DNA of 64,000 bases from Ramlibacter agri (lineage in GTDB: Bacteria; Pseudomonadota; Gammaproteobacteria; Burkholderiales; Burkholderiaceae_C): positions 744,001 to 808,000 of the forward strand of contig NZ_JABBFX010000003.1 of the NCBI RefSeq assembly GCF_012927085.1. Reading direction: 5' to 3'. Both the position numbers and the translations under genes were made by a program. The number at the start of each line of letters is the position of its first letter. Position 1 is the stretch's first letter. Positions 58,606-64,000 of this stretch are shown here, piece by piece. Below the pieces are notes generated by a model, which made no database searches, was not told the origin of the DNA, and saw only the letters and a list, made by a program, of their open reading frames with translations.

Positions 58606-59453
58606 AGCGGCCACCGGAAGAAGAACTGGGCCTGCAGCCCGGGCAGTCGCTGGAACTTCTGAAGGAACTGCACATCCTGACGCGCGAAGGGCGCATCAAC
58701 CAGGATTCGCGGCGCAAGCTGAAGCAGGTGCACCACCTGGTGCAGTTCATCGAGAAGCTGCTGCAGGAGGTGCCGGCGGAAGAGGGCCATCCCACGCTGG
58801 CCGACCATGGGGCCGGCAAGTCCTACCTGGGCTTCATCCTCTACGACCTGTTCTTCCGGCCGCTGGGCCGGGGTCACATCTACGGCATCGAGACGCGGCA
58901 GGAACTGGTGGAGCGTTCGCGCGCGCTGGCGCGGCGGCTCGGCTTCGCCCGCATGTCCTTCCTGAACATCGCGGCGGCGGACGCAGCGCAGGCCGCGGAA
59001 ATGCCGGAGCAGGTCGACGTGGTCACGGCGCTGCATGCCTGCGACACGGCCACCGACGACGCGATCGCCTTCGCGCTGCAGAAGCAGGCGCGCTTCCTCG
59101 TGCTGGTGCCTTGTTGCCAGGCGGAAGTGGCCAGCGTGCTGCGCGAGACCAAGGCGCTGGCGCTGGCGCGCACGCCGCTGTCGGAGCTGTGGCGGCATCC
59201 GATCCACACGCGCGAGCTGGGCTCGCAGATCACCAACGTGCTGCGCTGCCTGTACCTGGAGGCCATGGGCTACCAGGTCACCGTCACCGAACTGGTGGGC
59301 TGGGAGCACAGCATGAAGAACGAGCTGATCCTGGCGCGCCGCACCGGGCAGCGCAAGCGCGCCGCCGCGGAGCGGCTGCGGGCGATCCTGGCCGAATTCG
59401 GGATCCAGGCGCTGGAAGAGCGCCGCTTCCCCGGCCTGCCGGCGCATCCATAA
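58602..59453 (+). CDS. SAM-dependent methyltransferase (METTL25-like)
   Basis: 283 residues. Class I methyltransferase fold with a modified SAM site: LADHGAGKSYLGFILYDLF near residue 68, LHACDTATDDAI in the middle and LVPCCQAEV, features of the Methyltransf_32/METTL25-type family. Target unknown; related eukaryotic enzymes modify proteins or RNA. Start is GTG at 58602. The TAA stop lies within the left end of the RAYT element (59451), so the original C-terminus may have been altered by that insertion. Confidence 0.82.
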   Translation: MKRPPEEELGLQPGQSLELLKELHILTREGRINQDSRRKLKQVHHLVQFIEKLLQEVPAEEGHPTLADHGAGKSYLGFILYDLFFRPLGRGHIYGIETRQELVERSRALARRLGFARMSFLNIAAADAAQAAEMPEQVDVVTALHACDTATDDAIAFALQKQARFLVLVPCCQAEVASVLRETKALALARTPLSELWRHPIHTRELGSQITNVLRCLYLEAMGYQVTVTELVGWEHSMKNELILARRTGQRKRAAAERLRAILAEFGIQALEERRFPGLPAHP

Positions 59454-60244
59454 TCGGGGTCGGATTCCAATTTCATGCCGTACGCATGGCGCGCCTACCC
59501 CGGCTGACCGTCCCCGGCCAGCCCCACCACATCATCCAGCGCGGTAACAACCGCCAGGCCATCTTCGAAACGCGGGCCGACTACGAGCTGCTGCTGGAAC
59601 TGCTGGACGAGAACGCCCGCAAGCAGCACGTCGCGCTCCATGCGTACGTGCTGATGTCCAACCATTTCCACCTGCTGGCGACGCCGGAGACGGCGGAAGG
59701 CATTCCGCAGATGATGCAGGCCGTCGGGCGCCGGTACGTGCGCACTTACAACAACCGGCACCAGCGCACGGGCACGCTCTGGGAAGGGCGCTATCGCTCC
59801 ACCTTGATCCAGGCCGATCGCTACCTGCTGGCCTGCATGGCGTATATCGACCTGAACCCGGTGCGGGCCGGGATGGTGAGCGACCCGGCGCAGTACCCCT
59901 GGTCCAGCCATCAGCACTACATCGGGCTGAAGGCGGACAAGCTGGTCACGCCGCACCCCCTGTACTGGGACCTGGGCAACACGCCCTTTGCCCGCGACCA
60001 AGCCTACGCCGATATGGTGCGCGCCGGGATAGCGCAGGAACAGCAGCAGGCGCTGACGGATTCGGCGCTGCGCGGCTGGGCGCTGGGCGAACCGGACTAT
60101 GTGGCCGACCTCCAGCGGCGCACCGAAAGGCGCGTTACGCGCGCCCAGGCGGGGAGGCCGGTGACCCGAAAGAGTGCTTGATCTGTCCCTAATTTAGTAA
60201 AGGGCAGTTCAGCGGGCCAGATAATTGGAATCTGACCCCAATTA
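59451..60244 (+). mobile_element. RAYT transposon-like element with 22-bp imperfect terminal inverted repeats
   Basis: The left end (59451-59472) begins TAATCGGGGTC and the right end (60223-60244, reverse-complemented) begins TAATTGGGGTC; both continue GATTCCAATT after one variable base (G/A). 20 of 22 positions agree. They enclose a single REP-associated tyrosine transposase gene and about 40 bases of AT-richer DNA. No target-site duplication was recognised. The element separates the DUF1415/methyltransferase genes from gltB. Confidence 0.75.
59486..60181 (+). CDS. REP-associated tyrosine transposase (RAYT, IS200/IS605-related)
   Basis: 231 residues. HHIIQRGNNRQAIFE at the N-terminus, HUH motif His60-Phe-His62 in LMSNHFHLL, candidate catalytic Tyr84 or Tyr88 in RRYVRTYNN, then GTLWEGRYRSTLI and YIDLNPVRAGMV are the standard RAYT features. 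Such proteins cleave single-stranded DNA at REP palindromes and are thought to spread them; several palindromic families in this window could be clients. The start chosen is ATG 59486, giving MARLPRLTVPGQPHH. Confidence 0.92.
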   Translation: MARLPRLTVPGQPHHIIQRGNNRQAIFETRADYELLLELLDENARKQHVALHAYVLMSNHFHLLATPETAEGIPQMMQAVGRRYVRTYNNRHQRTGTLWEGRYRSTLIQADRYLLACMAYIDLNPVRAGMVSDPAQYPWSSHQHYIGLKADKLVTPHPLYWDLGNTPFARDQAYADMVRAGIAQEQQQALTDSALRGWALGEPDYVADLQRRTERRVTRAQAGRPVTRKSA

Positions 60245-60250
60245 TTTTGC

Positions 60251-60280
60251 TTGCAACGAAGTGCTGCAGTGCAGTACCCT
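60251..60280 (+). promoter_or_regulatory. Candidate gltB promoter
   Basis: TTGCAA (60251-60256), 18-base spacer, TACCCT (60275-60280), 30 bases before the gltB ATG and just outside the mobile element. The spacer contains CTGCAGTGCAG, a short palindrome. Confidence 0.4.
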
Positions 60281-60310
60281 CGGGTTTTCCCCGTACTCCT
60301 GAGGTGCGCC

Positions 60311-64000
<3,690 letters not shown>

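Overview
The window is a chromosomal stretch of a GC-rich betaproteobacterium, most likely Burkholderiales, family Comamonadaceae (Ramlibacter- or Variovorax-like). The reasons are the codon usage, Bug-type solute-binding protein, TAGAAT-like -10 boxes, and the order pilMNOPQ / aroK / aroB / dgt / gltB. The genus is an inference. Genes are tightly packed, many with 4-base ATGA overlaps. No gene-free stretch exceeds 300 bases; the longest is 265 bases (45995-46259). I saw no rRNA, tRNA or CRISPR array.

Region 1 (1-14186) is catabolic. A partial divergent LysR regulator precedes nine co-directional genes: luciferase-like monooxygenase, flavin reductase fused to an FCD-like domain, two acyl-CoA dehydrogenases, enoyl-CoA hydratase, ADP-forming acyl-CoA synthetase, SDR, VOC protein and SnoaL-like protein. 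Then come a Bug solute-binding protein, two more acyl-CoA dehydrogenases and a DedA-rhodanese fusion. Together they suggest uptake, flavin-dependent oxygenation, CoA activation and beta-oxidation of an unidentified, probably cyclic or branched, acid.

Region 2 (14424-30329) holds signalling and stress genes. A 2386-residue soluble hybrid histidine kinase carries 14 ungapped 92-residue HAMP-type repeats and three receiver domains, followed by a second hybrid kinase with two receivers. Beyond lie a DUF4142 protein, a small lipoprotein, a degenerate kinase-like protein, DNA ligase D, a glycine-zipper/PA2169-family protein and two unrecognised genes.

Region 3 (30365-46030) is mostly housekeeping: an acetyltransferase bracketed by an inverted pair of repeat-plus-terminator units; metK with a probable SAM-II riboswitch; two lipid A acyltransferases; a hydrolase; engB; cytochrome c4; resB/ccsB; msrPQ; lysA; a LptM-like lipoprotein; cyaY; and mrcA.

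Region 4 (46260-64000) has pilMNOPQ, an unexpected Ig-like lipoprotein gene, aroK, aroB, dgt, an MFS transporter, three small conserved genes, a RAYT transposase element with 22-bp inverted ends, and gltB running off the window.

The best leads are the 14-unit HAMP kinase array, the Ig-like lipoprotein inserted between pilQ and aroK, the flavin reductase-FCD fusion, the SAM-II-like metK leader, and several palindromic repeats that have become part of coding sequences or gene borders.
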